Counted from the first letter of the stretch, positions 40,892-50,756 are shown. The stretch is 64,000 bases of DNA from Candidatus Poribacteria bacterium (GCA_022827185.1 JAJDTM010000049.1:27558-91557); one strand, 5' to 3'. The notes: generated from the sequence alone by a model not told the origin. Numbers and translations: made by a program.

Positions 40892-42784
40892 TTAATCGGT
40901 TTTTGGCTGGAACCGGGTCATATCCCACAGAAGCACCGTGCCATCGGTACTCCCACTCGCAAGCATTCGCCCATCCGGTGAATACGCGACCGATAAAACG
41001 TAACCTGTATGTCCAATCAAACCGGATTTAGGTCTCCCAGTTTCGGGGTCCCATAAGCGAACCATCATGTCCCAACTTGCGCTGGCAAGCGTATCACCAT
41101 CCGGCGAAAACGCTACCGTTAAAACATACGTTGTATGCCCTCTGAGCATTTGCTTGTTCCGTCCGGTGTACGCATTCCACAGCCCTACCGTCCTGTCATC
41201 ACAGGCACTGGCAAGCGTGCTACCATCGGGACTGAAGGCGAGTCCTGTGATGTCGTTTCGATGTCCCTCAAGCGTTAGTTTGTGTCTACCCGCGCGTCCA
41301 TCCCATAAACGGATCTCGTTATCAGTGCCATCTCCACTCGCAAGTGTTCTACCGTCCGGTGAAAATGCGACTGCCCTAACATCCCCTGTATGTCCTTTGA
41401 GGATATGCAGCGGATCGCCAGTTTTTGCGTCCCACAAACGGGCGGTATCATCGTTACTCCCACTCGCGAGTCTGTTTCCATCTGGAGAATAAGCCAACGC
41501 CACGACATAATCCCAATGTCCACTCAGTGTCTGTTTATGCTGTCCTGTCTCTGGATCCCACAAGCGGATGGTATTATCCCTGCTGCCACTCGCAAGCGTG
41601 CTGCCATCAGGACTAAAGGCGACAGCAGCAACTGTTCGACCGTGTCCGGCGAGGGTGTTTTTGTGTTCGCCGGTTTTGGCATCCCATAAATGGATCGTGT
41701 GTCTCGTATTTCCACTCGCAAGCGTCGCGCCATCCGGCGAAAACGCTACCGCCTTGACATCCCCCGTATGTCCAGCGATACTGTTTTTCGCTTCCCACGT
41801 CTGCGTATCCCACAAACGAATAGTACCATCGTGACTCCCGCTCACCAGTGTCTCCCCCTTCGGTGAGTACACCACCGAGACGACAGGACCTGTGTGCCCC
41901 GTAAGTCTCCGTAAAAGTTTGCCGGTATAAGGGTTCCACAGATGAATAGCGTTATCCCAACTTGCACTGACGATTGTCTCGCTGTCCGGTGAAAAAACCA
42001 CCGATGTAACATACCACGTGTGTCCAGTGAGGGTCCGTATATGTTCGCCTGTGCCTACGTTCCACGTACCAATGGTGCTGTCGTCGCAACCACTGACAAG
42101 CGTCTTTCCGTCCGGACTAAAGGCGATAGAGGTTACGGCGCGTTTATGACCTGTCAAGGTTTTCAAAATCTGTCCGGTGTGGGCATCCCATAACAGGATT
42201 GTGCTGTCCTCACTTCCGCTCGCAAGCACCTTGCCATCAGGACTGAAAGCAACTGTCCGTCCCGTGTCTGTATGTCCAATGAGGGTTCTCTTGAACCTTC
42301 TGGTGCGAAGGTTCCACAAACGGACTGTATCGTCTTCACTCGTACTTGCGAGGGTGTTACCATCCGGGCTAAAGGCAACGGCTCTCACGCGGCGTGTGTG
42401 CCCTGCGAAGGTCGTCTTCCGCTTTCGGGTCTTTGTATCCCACAATCGAATCGTATTGTCGCGACTCCCACTTGCAAGCGTTTGTCCATCAGGACTGAAG
42501 GCAACGCAATAGACGTTGCGTGTATGTCCCCGCATCAGTGCTAATTCCGCACCGGTGTGCGCATTGTAGAGCCAGATCCCGATGCTACTCGCCACTGCGA
42601 TTGTATTGCCATCCGGTGAATATTTAATCTCATTAATCTTGCCTTTCCCCAAACGCGCCAGGGCACCTTGCGGCAAATTCCATCGGGTGTACTGTTGCGC
42701 AAAACTGTTAGATAATGACAGAAGAGAAACAAAGATTATCAAAAAGGAAAACAGACTCAGATTTTTCATCAAAGGTTTTTTCAT
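40892..42784 (-). CDS. Exported WD40 protein with 14 regular blades (E)
   Basis: 630 residues from ATG 42784; ATG 42769 is an alternative and neither has a good ribosome site. Signal peptide about 6-30 (LLSLSNSFAQ). Opener QYTRWNLPQGALARLGKG. Its 14 blades are the most regular of the set: 13 start with GH followed by S/TVAFSPDG.TLASGS and end IRLWD, with none of the degenerate blade 9 and 11 features of its neighbours. It ends LLWDMTRFQ. It is therefore a separate subfamily, perhaps the ancestral form or a recently homogenised one. Confidence 0.87.
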   Translation of the reverse strand: MKKPLMKNLSLFSFLIIFVSLLSLSNSFAQQYTRWNLPQGALARLGKGKINEIKYSPDGNTIAVASSIGIWLYNAHTGAELALMRGHTRNVYCVAFSPDGQTLASGSRDNTIRLWDTKTRKRKTTFAGHTRRVRAVAFSPDGNTLASTSEDDTVRLWNLRTRRFKRTLIGHTDTGRTVAFSPDGKVLASGSEDSTILLWDAHTGQILKTLTGHKRAVTSIAFSPDGKTLVSGCDDSTIGTWNVGTGEHIRTLTGHTWYVTSVVFSPDSETIVSASWDNAIHLWNPYTGKLLRRLTGHTGPVVSVVYSPKGETLVSGSHDGTIRLWDTQTWEAKNSIAGHTGDVKAVAFSPDGATLASGNTRHTIHLWDAKTGEHKNTLAGHGRTVAAVAFSPDGSTLASGSRDNTIRLWDPETGQHKQTLSGHWDYVVALAYSPDGNRLASGSNDDTARLWDAKTGDPLHILKGHTGDVRAVAFSPDGRTLASGDGTDNEIRLWDGRAGRHKLTLEGHRNDITGLAFSPDGSTLASACDDRTVGLWNAYTGRNKQMLRGHTTYVLTVAFSPDGDTLASASWDMMVRLWDPETGRPKSGLIGHTGYVLSVAYSPDGRMLASGSTDGTVLLWDMTRFQPKTD

Positions 42785-42925
42785 GATGGAAGTTCTTTTT
42801 CGTAAACCATATTTGTCAAGGTGGTGTACTTGAAAGAAGTTTAGCACGCGCCCTTAATTTTTACCACTATTTTCAAGTTGAGAGTCAGAACCATTCCGTT
42901 TTCTGAGCCATTTTATTTTTACACA

Positions 42926-44836
42926 TCAATTCCGCAAGCCGAGTTGATCACTGAGCTCCATTAAACGTCTGTTGATGCCAGTTTTATCAACTCGATTTCC
43001 ATCCACAAATTCTTGATATTCTGGCAACAACCCATCTGGAACCATCATACGTGAATTCGCCTCACGCAATGCTAATAGCCCCATGAAGATTTGCATCTCC
43101 CGTGAGTAATCTGGAGCGAAGTCGTTGAGTGCTTGATGGAGCTCGCGTTCTGTGAAGGTATCGCGACCACTGCGTCTCGCAATGTTATTCGCACGTTGGA
43201 CAATCAAAAGCAGATCCCGCCAAGTCAACCCATCTGTCTCCGCACCACCGACGAGGGACTGGAAATTGATGTTCCCCGATGTTTGCCCCTGACAGAAAAT
43301 TCTTAAAATTTCGACTCTGCCACCACCGGTAGGCGGCAGCATGATCAATTTGGTATCGAAAATACCGTATCGTCGAAAGATAGGCGGCATTAAGTCGGGG
43401 CGTTGTGATGCACCCACCCATATCACTCTGCCGTGCAGTGATATATCGTTTATAGCGTTCACGAGCGCAGACGGAAACAGCCGCTCGTGCTCCTCCGGAT
43501 TCATCGTAGCGTGCGGCGATGCCTGCTCAATGCCATCCATAAAGACGACCGTTGGCGCAATGCCACGGATAAAATTGAGTCCCGCATTCAGGTTCCGTTC
43601 ATAGATATTCCCATCTTGATTGATGTTTATTGCTACTTCGCCCATTTGATTGGCATAGCGGAGTCGGACAAGCGTCATATTCGCCTCACCCGCCAGCACC
43701 CTTGCGGCGTATTCCTTACTGGTGCCAGGGGGACCAAGCAAAAGCATGCCCCGCGGCACACGTCGCAGATCCCGATTTCTCATACCATCCGCAATATCCC
43801 GGATAATTCGCATTACATACCAACCGTCGTCAGAAGGGCCCCTCTGGGTTTCACCGAGTTCAAGAACGCCACGGCTGAAGGTCCTAATACTCTCCGCACG
43901 GTATCTGAACAACGGTTCACCACCTGCTTTTTGTTCCGTAGATTCTGCCTGTTGCACAACATCGTGAACACCGAGGAGATTTAGCCCAATTGCTTCCCGT
44001 GCCAAGGTTTCCCGCTCGCGATGATTCCCCAAGGTTCTACGCATCTGCGATGAACCAGCCGAGATGTCATGTAGCTGTTCAATAAACCTTAGACGTTCGT
44101 CATAGGTCGGAAACGGAATTTCTATCACAGGAATCTCAGGGTTCACAGTGAAATTCGGGTGTACGTCGGATATATTGTGCGTAACGAGTAGGATAACGTG
44201 CTTACGCCTTCGGATATCAAGGTCAGATGCCCAATATTGGATTTGGCTAAACAAAAGTTGAACTTCGTCTTTGGCAACCTCGTTCAACGACGGATCATTC
44301 GGTGTGAGCAGCTCCAGAGAATCGATCACCAACCCGACGCTTGCTCTGCCTTGCCGCAAAAGGCGGTTTAATTTTTTCCGGAATTCCGCAGAAGGCGAAG
44401 GGTCCATCGTCACGAACGGATCTTCATGTTCTTTATCAAACGCCAAACCAGCATTAATTCTACGGCGCACCAGCTGCGGATCTACTTCTTGTTCGGCAAG
44501 ATTAATATTTTCAACCTCTCTAAAGCGTTGAAGGGTTTGAAGCCATGTCGCTAACGTCTGAAAATGAAAAACACCTGTTTTGTTATACTGTGGAAAAATC
44601 TCAAGTGCCCTCTGTGTGTTTCGCCATTGACCCACTTTTGGGAAATGAATGCCTTCCGATGCATTATATCCGAGAACAAGTTGACAACCTAATAAGTTGA
44701 GCTGCGCCATCAGATAGTCCGTAGTGCGCAGGTAGCCGTAAACATCGTCGTATTGTAGATCATTTACATTAAAATGGAGCAGAAATTGGTGAGCAGAACC
44801 CGCATCATAGTGTTTTTTGATTTCATCCCAAAACAT
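42926..44836 (-). CDS. AAA+ ATPase-like protein with altered Walker A and B motifs
   Basis: 636 residues. The C-terminal half, from about 330, is a AAA+ module: Walker A GPPGTSKEY at 368-376, where active enzymes have GPPGTGKT; Walker B VVFMDGIEQ near 430, where DE is expected; sensor-1-like WVGASQRPDL near 472 and PPIFRRYGIFD with an arginine-finger-like RR. The N-terminal half also looks like a divergent P-loop-type fold with a Walker-B-like strand (SVGLVIDSLELL) and a sensor-like HVILLVTHN, but no P-loop. The lysine of Walker A is kept, so nucleotide binding is possible while hydrolysis is doubtful. Cytoplasmic. It sits within a run of WD40 genes, though separated from each by more than 140 bases. 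Confidence 0.75.
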   Translation of the reverse strand: MFWDEIKKHYDAGSAHQFLLHFNVNDLQYDDVYGYLRTTDYLMAQLNLLGCQLVLGYNASEGIHFPKVGQWRNTQRALEIFPQYNKTGVFHFQTLATWLQTLQRFREVENINLAEQEVDPQLVRRRINAGLAFDKEHEDPFVTMDPSPSAEFRKKLNRLLRQGRASVGLVIDSLELLTPNDPSLNEVAKDEVQLLFSQIQYWASDLDIRRRKHVILLVTHNISDVHPNFTVNPEIPVIEIPFPTYDERLRFIEQLHDISAGSSQMRRTLGNHRERETLAREAIGLNLLGVHDVVQQAESTEQKAGGEPLFRYRAESIRTFSRGVLELGETQRGPSDDGWYVMRIIRDIADGMRNRDLRRVPRGMLLLGPPGTSKEYAARVLAGEANMTLVRLRYANQMGEVAININQDGNIYERNLNAGLNFIRGIAPTVVFMDGIEQASPHATMNPEEHERLFPSALVNAINDISLHGRVIWVGASQRPDLMPPIFRRYGIFDTKLIMLPPTGGGRVEILRIFCQGQTSGNINFQSLVGGAETDGLTWRDLLLIVQRANNIARRSGRDTFTERELHQALNDFAPDYSREMQIFMGLLALREANSRMMVPDGLLPEYQEFVDGNRVDKTGINRRLMELSDQLGLRN

Positions 44837-44945
44837 TTTGCCTCCGAGATTGAGTGTGAAATTTTTATAAGCAGACGTATTTGAATAGTCTACCCATCTT
44901 TATAGAGCCTGTCTCATAAATACCAGTTTGCATGTTAGCGATATT

Positions 44946-45025
44946 GCAAGTCCCCCTGATAAGGGGCGGTGAATGCCCATAAGGAGAACCTTCATACCGT
45001 TGATTCTGATTCTTTAGGGGGTTTC
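44946..45025. repeat. CCCCTGATAAGGGG repeat with inserted module
   Basis: aagtccccctgataaggggc is followed by a module gaatgcccataagg-agaacc-ttcataccgttgattctg and then ttctttagggggtttctt. Compared with the simple repeat at 38823, about 45 bases are inserted between gggg and tttaggggg; the module here is itself interrupted by agaacc relative to 54676. Confidence 0.55.
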
Positions 45026-45032
45026 TTCCATT

Positions 45033-45470
45033 TCAAGAAATTTGCTTGCAGAAGACAATCTTGGAGCAAATAACTAAAAACTTCGTACCACCACAGATGA
45101 ATCCAAATTCCCATTTAATATCAGTTCCATCAGGGACAGGTTCAGGCATCGTCAGTGTGTTTAAAGTTCCCCATGTTGGACCTTCTCTTGGACCGTGATC
45201 CGCCAGCGGCGATAACATTTCAAAGGATTGGACTTCTTTAAATTCAACGTGAACGAGTCGGTTATGTTCTTTTCTATAAGGGTAGGTGTTGACCGTGAGA
45301 ATAATTGTCTTATCCGCGTTTCTGATTCCGGTAGACGCACCCTCTTCATCTAAGGCTTTGTAATTTTCAAACTTAATTTCAATCCCCGCAACATGATCGT
45401 CATGAAAGTGATTAAAATGCTTTAGCACCTCATCAACTTCTTCGATATTAGCAGGTTCAAACCTCTCCAT
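45033..45470 (-). CDS. Hypothetical protein
   Basis: 145 residues from ATG 45470, chosen because GAAGAGGTG lies about 6 bases upstream on the minus strand; the frame extends to 45581 without a ribosome site. Predominantly beta with acidic patches: EVLKHFNHFHDDHVAGIEIK, then TIILTVNTYPYRKEHNRLVHVEFKEV, then IKWEFGFICGGTKFLVICSK. No signal peptide in this form and no membrane helix. The alternating strands suggest a small beta-sandwich or barrel of about 145 residues. Family not recognised. Confidence 0.55.
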   Translation of the reverse strand: MERFEPANIEEVDEVLKHFNHFHDDHVAGIEIKFENYKALDEEGASTGIRNADKTIILTVNTYPYRKEHNRLVHVEFKEVQSFEMLSPLADHGPREGPTWGTLNTLTMPEPVPDGTDIKWEFGFICGGTKFLVICSKIVFCKQIS

Positions 45471-45730
45471 AAGACACCTCTTCTCATAAAAATTCACAGA
45501 AATAGACACTGTGATAGCAGCAAAAAGCAGCCCCAGCGGGGCGACGTATGTATAGAAATAGTGTTCACAAAACATACACAAGCCCCAGCAGGGGTTGCTG
45601 GGGGTTTCTTCAACAGATGTATAGAAAAATAGGGGTTAAAAGGATATCTTTTGCCTCTCTCTTAAACCCAATCTTCGCATATTAATTCAAAAAAATAGAC
45701 ATCTTTGTAGCATAAACTTCTAGTTTGTGC

Positions 45731-45763
45731 CAGTCTGAATGCCTGTCATAGGCATTCAGACTG
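45731..45763. repeat. Perfect 13-bp hairpin in the gap before the next WD40 gene
   Basis: CAGTCTGAATGCC and GGCATTCAGACTG form a perfect 13-bp stem around tgtcata. The stem core gaatgcc/ggcattc is the same as in the module inserted into the CCCCTGATAAGGGG repeats. The surrounding gap (45471-45886) has no gene; it also has a degenerate gtagcataaacttctagtttgtgc copy (about 45708) and two agccccagc.gggg stretches (45530-45600). Confidence 0.5.
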
Positions 45764-45886
45764 TTTGAGTGCGCCCAATTAATTATCTTAAGGGATCAAA
45801 AATGAGTTCGACCGCACACTTAAGCGCAGTAGCATCGTTTACAACAAAGTCGCCTTCAACCGTAACCGATTTCGGCACTTCCTCTT

Positions 45887-47773
45887 TTAGTGGCGGTCAG
45901 CAGAAAGTCTTATCTCCCAAATAAGCACAGAACCATCCTCACTACCGCTCACGAGGGTTTTTCCATCGGGACTGAACGCGATACTTTTAACCCGACCTGC
46001 ATGCCCCCTCAGTGTTTTCTGGTATGCACCGGTCTGTGTATCCCATAAGTGGATCGTGGCATCAACGCATCCACTTGCGATTGTCTTACCATCAGGGCTG
46101 AACGCGATGCTTTCGACCCAATCTGTATGCCCGGTGAGCCGCATCTTGGTTGTCCCTGTATCTATATTCCACAAAAGAATGATACTGCCCCCACCCCCAC
46201 TTGCGAGGGTTTTCCCATTAGGACTAAACGCGATACTTTCGACCCACTCAGTATGTCCAACAAGCGTCATTTCGTTCTTACCAGTATCAACGTCCCAGAG
46301 ACGTATCGTTTTGTCATCACTCCCACTTGCGAGTGTCCTGCCATCGGGATTGAACGCGATACTTCTGACCGACTTTGTATGTCCAATAAGTGTTTTCTTG
46401 TGTTTGCCGGTATGGGCATCCCAGAGGCGGATCGTATTATCCCAACCCCCACTTGCGAGTGTCTTGCCATCCGGACTGAAGGCTACACTTCCGATAGCAT
46501 CTATATGTCCGGTGAGTTGCATCTTATGTTCACCGGTCTGTACATCCCACAGACGGATGCCATTGTGTCCACTTGCGAGTGTCCCGCCATCGGGACTGAA
46601 CACCAGATTGTTCGCTATATCCCCAAACCCACTGAGTGTTTTGATGTGTTGTGCTGTGTCTGCATTCCATAAGTTAATAATGCCAGTGACAGATCCACTT
46701 GCGATAATGTCCCCATCGGGATTGAATGCCACACTATAGACAGATTCCGAATGCCCAGTAAATGGACGTTTTTCGTTGCCTGTGTCTGTATCCCAAAAAC
46801 GGATAGTGCCATCATCAATACTGCTCGCGAGGGTTTTCCCATCAGGACTGAACGCTACGCCAATAGTATCTAACGTGTGTCCAGTGAATATTAACCTATG
46901 TTCGCCGGTATGTATATCCCAAAAACGGATAGTGCCATCACCACTACCGCTCGCGAGGGTTTTCCCGTCGGGGCTAAACGCTAAGTTCTCAACATATTCC
47001 TTATGTCCTGTGAGTGTCATCTCGAGTTCACCAGTGTCTAAGTCGTGGAGATAGATAGTGTCATTCTCACTGCCAATAGCGACTGTTTTTCCATCCGGAC
47101 TGAACGCTGCACCTGTAGTGGAGCAATCCGGAGGCAAAGCGAATGTTTTCTCATGTTCACCTGTGATTGAATCCCATAGACTGATTTTATCTTCCCAACT
47201 CACACTCACCATTGTCCCGCCATCTGGCGTGAATGATAACATACTGGCACGATCTGAATCTTTCTTGAGTGTCCATTTCTGTTCTCCGGTGATAACATCC
47301 CATAATCGGATAGTGCCGTCACGACTATCGCTTGCAAGCATCTTACCATCAGGACTGAATGCCAAGCTTGATATCCAATGTGTATGTCCGATGAGCATTT
47401 TTTGCTCTCCTGTGCTCCTATCCAATTGGACAATGGGACCATTCAAGATGATAGTGCCGTCCGCCCTTCCACTCGCAAAAGTGCGTCCATCCGGACTAAA
47501 CGCAAGCCTGTCAACTACACTCGTATGCTCGGTGAGTAAGGCAATCTCTTGACGTGTTGCGACATCGTAAAGCCAAATACCGATACCGCTCGCCACAACA
47601 AGCAATTTACCATCGGGAGAATACCGCATTTCACGTATCCCACCTTTACCGAGGCGTGCTTTAGCACCTTCGGGGAGGTTCCATTGCGTTGGATCTTCGG
47701 CAAGGGTGTTAGGTGGATACAGCGTTGAAGCAACAAGCAGTATCAAAAAGTTGAAAAACAACGTCTTTTTCAT
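45887..47773 (-). CDS. Exported WD40 protein with two seven-bladed propellers (F, TQW type)
   Basis: 628 residues from ATG 47773; ATG 47797 would add eight residues. Signal peptide 1-25 (STLYPPNTLAED). Opener PTQWNLPEGAKARLGKG and 14 blades. Blades 4-5 have the unusual KDSDRASMLSFTPDG and PPDCSTTGAAFSPDG, exactly the features of the propellers fused to sigma factors at 52011, 54907 and 57678. It is the exported counterpart of that second propeller type, and the tail SGSEDGSVLIWEI matches theirs. Periplasmic location inferred. Confidence 0.87.
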   Translation of the reverse strand: MKKTLFFNFLILLVASTLYPPNTLAEDPTQWNLPEGAKARLGKGGIREMRYSPDGKLLVVASGIGIWLYDVATRQEIALLTEHTSVVDRLAFSPDGRTFASGRADGTIILNGPIVQLDRSTGEQKMLIGHTHWISSLAFSPDGKMLASDSRDGTIRLWDVITGEQKWTLKKDSDRASMLSFTPDGGTMVSVSWEDKISLWDSITGEHEKTFALPPDCSTTGAAFSPDGKTVAIGSENDTIYLHDLDTGELEMTLTGHKEYVENLAFSPDGKTLASGSGDGTIRFWDIHTGEHRLIFTGHTLDTIGVAFSPDGKTLASSIDDGTIRFWDTDTGNEKRPFTGHSESVYSVAFNPDGDIIASGSVTGIINLWNADTAQHIKTLSGFGDIANNLVFSPDGGTLASGHNGIRLWDVQTGEHKMQLTGHIDAIGSVAFSPDGKTLASGGWDNTIRLWDAHTGKHKKTLIGHTKSVRSIAFNPDGRTLASGSDDKTIRLWDVDTGKNEMTLVGHTEWVESIAFSPNGKTLASGGGGSIILLWNIDTGTTKMRLTGHTDWVESIAFSPDGKTIASGCVDATIHLWDTQTGAYQKTLRGHAGRVKSIAFSPDGKTLVSGSEDGSVLIWEIRLSADRH

Positions 47774-47847
47774 TTTTAGGTCCGCTTTTTCAGTCATCCA
47801 TAAGCGTCAATTTAAGAAAAATAACCGCTTCCACCCCAGGCCCGGTA

Positions 47848-47869
47848 GGTTCGGTTTCCTAACCGAACC
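47848..47869. repeat. GGTTCGG/CCGAACC hairpin
   Basis: ggttcgg (47848-47854) and ccgaacc (47863-47869) pair across tttcctaa, in the 209-base gap between a WD40 gene and the end of the sigma-WD40 gene. The tttgcttgggtatttct motif lies nearby (about 47927). The hairpin could end transcription of the sigma-WD40 gene but lacks a T-run. Confidence 0.4.
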
Positions 47870-47982
47870 GGATTTTACACAGAAACCTTGAATACTTCAA
47901 AACCCTCTTGAGTCCCGTAGGGTTTATTTGCTTGGGTATTTCTTCAGTATGTTTATAGCAGCTGTTTAGCATAAGATAGGCA

Positions 47983-50733
47983 CTAATCGTTTTGAGGTTG
48001 GATTTGCGTCATATCCCATAATAGCACGGTACCATCGTCACTTCCACTCGCAAGCATCTCGCCATCAGGACTAAACGCTACGGATCGAACCCACTCCCCA
48101 TGTCCTGTGAGCGTTGCTATAGATTTGCCTGTGGCTAAATCTGATATGTATACCTCCCTCCAACCGCCACTCACTATTCTCTGTCCATCCGGACTAAATG
48201 CGATGGACATAACACTATTCGGCTGTTCTGGAAAGGTTAGGAGAAGTTCGCCGGTGGTAGTATTCCACAGCCGGATTGTACCATCGTCGCTTCCACTCGC
48301 CAGCAAGGATCTGTTTCGTGAAAATGCAACAACAGCCCCGGAACGTGTATGTCCCATGAGTGTCGCTTTGACATCGCCAGTGTGCGCGTCCCATAAACGA
48401 ATCACCTGCTCATCCGTTGCCGCAGCAAGCGTCTGCCCATCACGGCTAAGCGAAATAGATCTGACACCTTGACTTGCCTCTAAATCCGTAGTGTTTCCGA
48501 TCAATGTTCTCATCAATTCACCCGTGTGCAGGTCCCAAAACCGAAGCGTATTGTCCCAACTTCCACTGATGAGTACTGTCCCATCGGGTGAATACGCGAT
48601 AGACGGAGCACCCTCTTTATGCCCAATGAGCGTTCTCAAGAGACCCCCAGTCTGCACATCCCATATACGAATCGGACCGTCCCAACCCCCACTCGCAAGC
48701 GTCTCTCCATCGGGTGAATACTTCACAGAACAAGCATGATCCGTATGCCCAACAAGTGTTTTCAGGGTTTTTCCGGTCTGAACATCTCGTAGGACAATCG
48801 TTTTGTCCCCACCCTCACTGCTCACAAGCGTGCCGCCATCCGGCGAAAACGTTACCGATCTTGCCATAAACGTCCATCCGTCGAGCGTTTTCAAAAGTTC
48901 ACCCGTATGCGGATCCCAAAATCGGACTGTTCCATCTTCGCTTTGACTCGCGAGCATCTTACCATCAGGCGCATACACCAGAGAGCCAACTTGGTCAGTA
49001 TGTCCGATAAGTGTTTTTAAAAGTTCACCCGTATGAACATCCCACAAATAGATATTTTTACTCGACCAACTTCCGCTCGCAAGTGTACCACCATCAGATG
49101 AATACACAATGGAAGTAACAGACCTCATATCAGTCGTAATGGTTTTTATGAGTTCACCCGTATGGACATCCCAAAAACGAATCTTGGAGTCTCGGGTCCC
49201 ACTGGCAAGTGTCAGGCTATCAGGAGAGTAGGCAACACAGTAGACGCTGCCCGGATGTTCAGTAATCGTTTGCAGAAGTTGTCCTGTCTCCACGTTCCAT
49301 AAACAGACAGTATTATCTTCAATACCGGCGACACTCGCAAGCGTTTTACCATCGGGTGAATATACCACGAACATGACCCGATCTATATTTCCTACGAGGG
49401 TTTGCACCAATTCACCGGTACGGACATCCCACAATCTAACTGTATTATCTTGGCTGCCACTGGCGAGTATCTCTCCGGTCGGACTAAATGCCAATGAAGA
49501 AACATGAGACGTGTGTCCCGTGAAAACATTTTTCTCACGCTTCATCTGTAGGTCCCACAGACGAATATTTGTGTCACTTGTAAAAGCAAACGTTTGTCCA
49601 TCAGGACTCAACGCTATGGCACTGGAATTCCCCGCATCCTCCGCAAGCAGCTCAATTTCCGCGCCAGTACGTACATCATAGATCCAGATACCAATTGAAC
49701 TCCAGACAGCGAGTCGAGTACCATCTGGAAAATATGTTAAATTCCGTATCCGCCCTTTGCCGAAGCGCGCTTTTGCCTTTTCTGATAAGTTCCATCGCGT
49801 GACATCTGTTGCTATATTGCTTGGCATAGACTCAGTTCCTTCTGCTAAGTTGTCGTTGCTGTCTCTACCGGGAGTCGTCTCGTTGCCAACCCGATTTTGT
49901 AAATCCCGTTTTGATTGACTATTAAGAACAATAGGCGCGTCAATAATTTCAATAGTTGGTTCTGATTGTGCTTCAAGACTATAAGGCTGTTGAAAGCGCG
50001 CAATATGTTGATGACTCGCGCCCATCAATAAGACGACCAAAATAACAGATGCACCTAAAGCCGCGAACGGAAACAAAGGTTTTCCACCTGAAGGCGATGT
50101 CTGTTTCACAGGATCAATGTTCCGCATGATACTTTCGGTTAAATTCGGATGTAAGCCGATGCCACCGAAAGTCTCGCGAATAATGGGTTCTTCGCTCTTG
50201 AGACGTTCTCGAGCGCGTCGCAGCCGACTTTTAATCGTATGCGGAGATACCCCCAGAAACTTGCTAATTTCCCCACAGTTCATTTCGCCGAGGTAGTAAA
50301 GCACCATCACCGTGCGCTCGCTCTCTGGCAGTTGTGCCATGAGTTTTTGCACGATTTGACGCTGATGCTCAACTGCAGCAGTTTCACGCTGTTCACAGAC
50401 ATAATCCGCATAAGCGGTTTTTTCAAGCATCTCTTCACGGGTAGTTTCAAGCGATTGTATATTCGATCGTTTCTTTCGGAACCATGATCTACAAAGCCGA
50501 TCCGCAATGACGTAGAGCCATCCCGGAAACCTGTCTGGATTTTTTAAGGAGGCAAGTTTTTTGTGTGCCTGAAGGAAAGTATCTTGTGTAATTTCTTCAG
50601 CGATATGGTAATCGCCAATCTTCCGCCATGCCAGTGCCTGAACGCTCTTTTGGTATTTCTTCACCAAAACACTAAAAGCATTCTCGTCACCTGACAGTAC
50701 GCTGTGAATCAGCTCAACGTCGTCTCTTTCCAT
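47983..50733 (-). CDS. ECF sigma factor - membrane helix - WD40 double propeller fusion (TRW type)
   Basis: 916 residues from ATG 50733, with GGGAGG about 8 bases upstream on the minus strand. Region 2 at about 11-85 (YHIAEEITQDTFLQAHKKL), region 4 at about 127-180 (ISKFLGVSPHTIKSRLRRAR), single membrane helix at about 220-240 (FPFAALGASVILVVLLMGAS), linker SEPTIEIIDAPIVL, then from about 325 a 14-blade propeller opening TRWNLSEKAKARFGKG. The propeller is of the type exported from 32649-40805, including IVLRDVQTG at blade 9, whereas head and linker match 54907 and 3420. Predicted topology: sigma inside, propeller outside. The LamG gene lies 23 bases upstream and is probably co-transcribed. 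Confidence 0.9.
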   Translation of the reverse strand: MERDDVELIHSVLSGDENAFSVLVKKYQKSVQALAWRKIGDYHIAEEITQDTFLQAHKKLASLKNPDRFPGWLYVIADRLCRSWFRKKRSNIQSLETTREEMLEKTAYADYVCEQRETAAVEHQRQIVQKLMAQLPESERTVMVLYYLGEMNCGEISKFLGVSPHTIKSRLRRARERLKSEEPIIRETFGGIGLHPNLTESIMRNIDPVKQTSPSGGKPLFPFAALGASVILVVLLMGASHQHIARFQQPYSLEAQSEPTIEIIDAPIVLNSQSKRDLQNRVGNETTPGRDSNDNLAEGTESMPSNIATDVTRWNLSEKAKARFGKGRIRNLTYFPDGTRLAVWSSIGIWIYDVRTGAEIELLAEDAGNSSAIALSPDGQTFAFTSDTNIRLWDLQMKREKNVFTGHTSHVSSLAFSPTGEILASGSQDNTVRLWDVRTGELVQTLVGNIDRVMFVVYSPDGKTLASVAGIEDNTVCLWNVETGQLLQTITEHPGSVYCVAYSPDSLTLASGTRDSKIRFWDVHTGELIKTITTDMRSVTSIVYSSDGGTLASGSWSSKNIYLWDVHTGELLKTLIGHTDQVGSLVYAPDGKMLASQSEDGTVRFWDPHTGELLKTLDGWTFMARSVTFSPDGGTLVSSEGGDKTIVLRDVQTGKTLKTLVGHTDHACSVKYSPDGETLASGGWDGPIRIWDVQTGGLLRTLIGHKEGAPSIAYSPDGTVLISGSWDNTLRFWDLHTGELMRTLIGNTTDLEASQGVRSISLSRDGQTLAAATDEQVIRLWDAHTGDVKATLMGHTRSGAVVAFSRNRSLLASGSDDGTIRLWNTTTGELLLTFPEQPNSVMSIAFSPDGQRIVSGGWREVYISDLATGKSIATLTGHGEWVRSVAFSPDGEMLASGSDDGTVLLWDMTQIQPQND

Positions 50734-50756
50734 CAGAAACCTCCCAAATCCAAACG

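Noticed and set aside
42926..44836. Calling the AAA+ protein part of a defence (STAND/NLR-like) system with the WD40 genes
   Set aside because: The WD40 proteins have signal peptides and are exported, whereas the AAA+ protein is cytoplasmic; gaps between the genes are large and no effector domain is visible.
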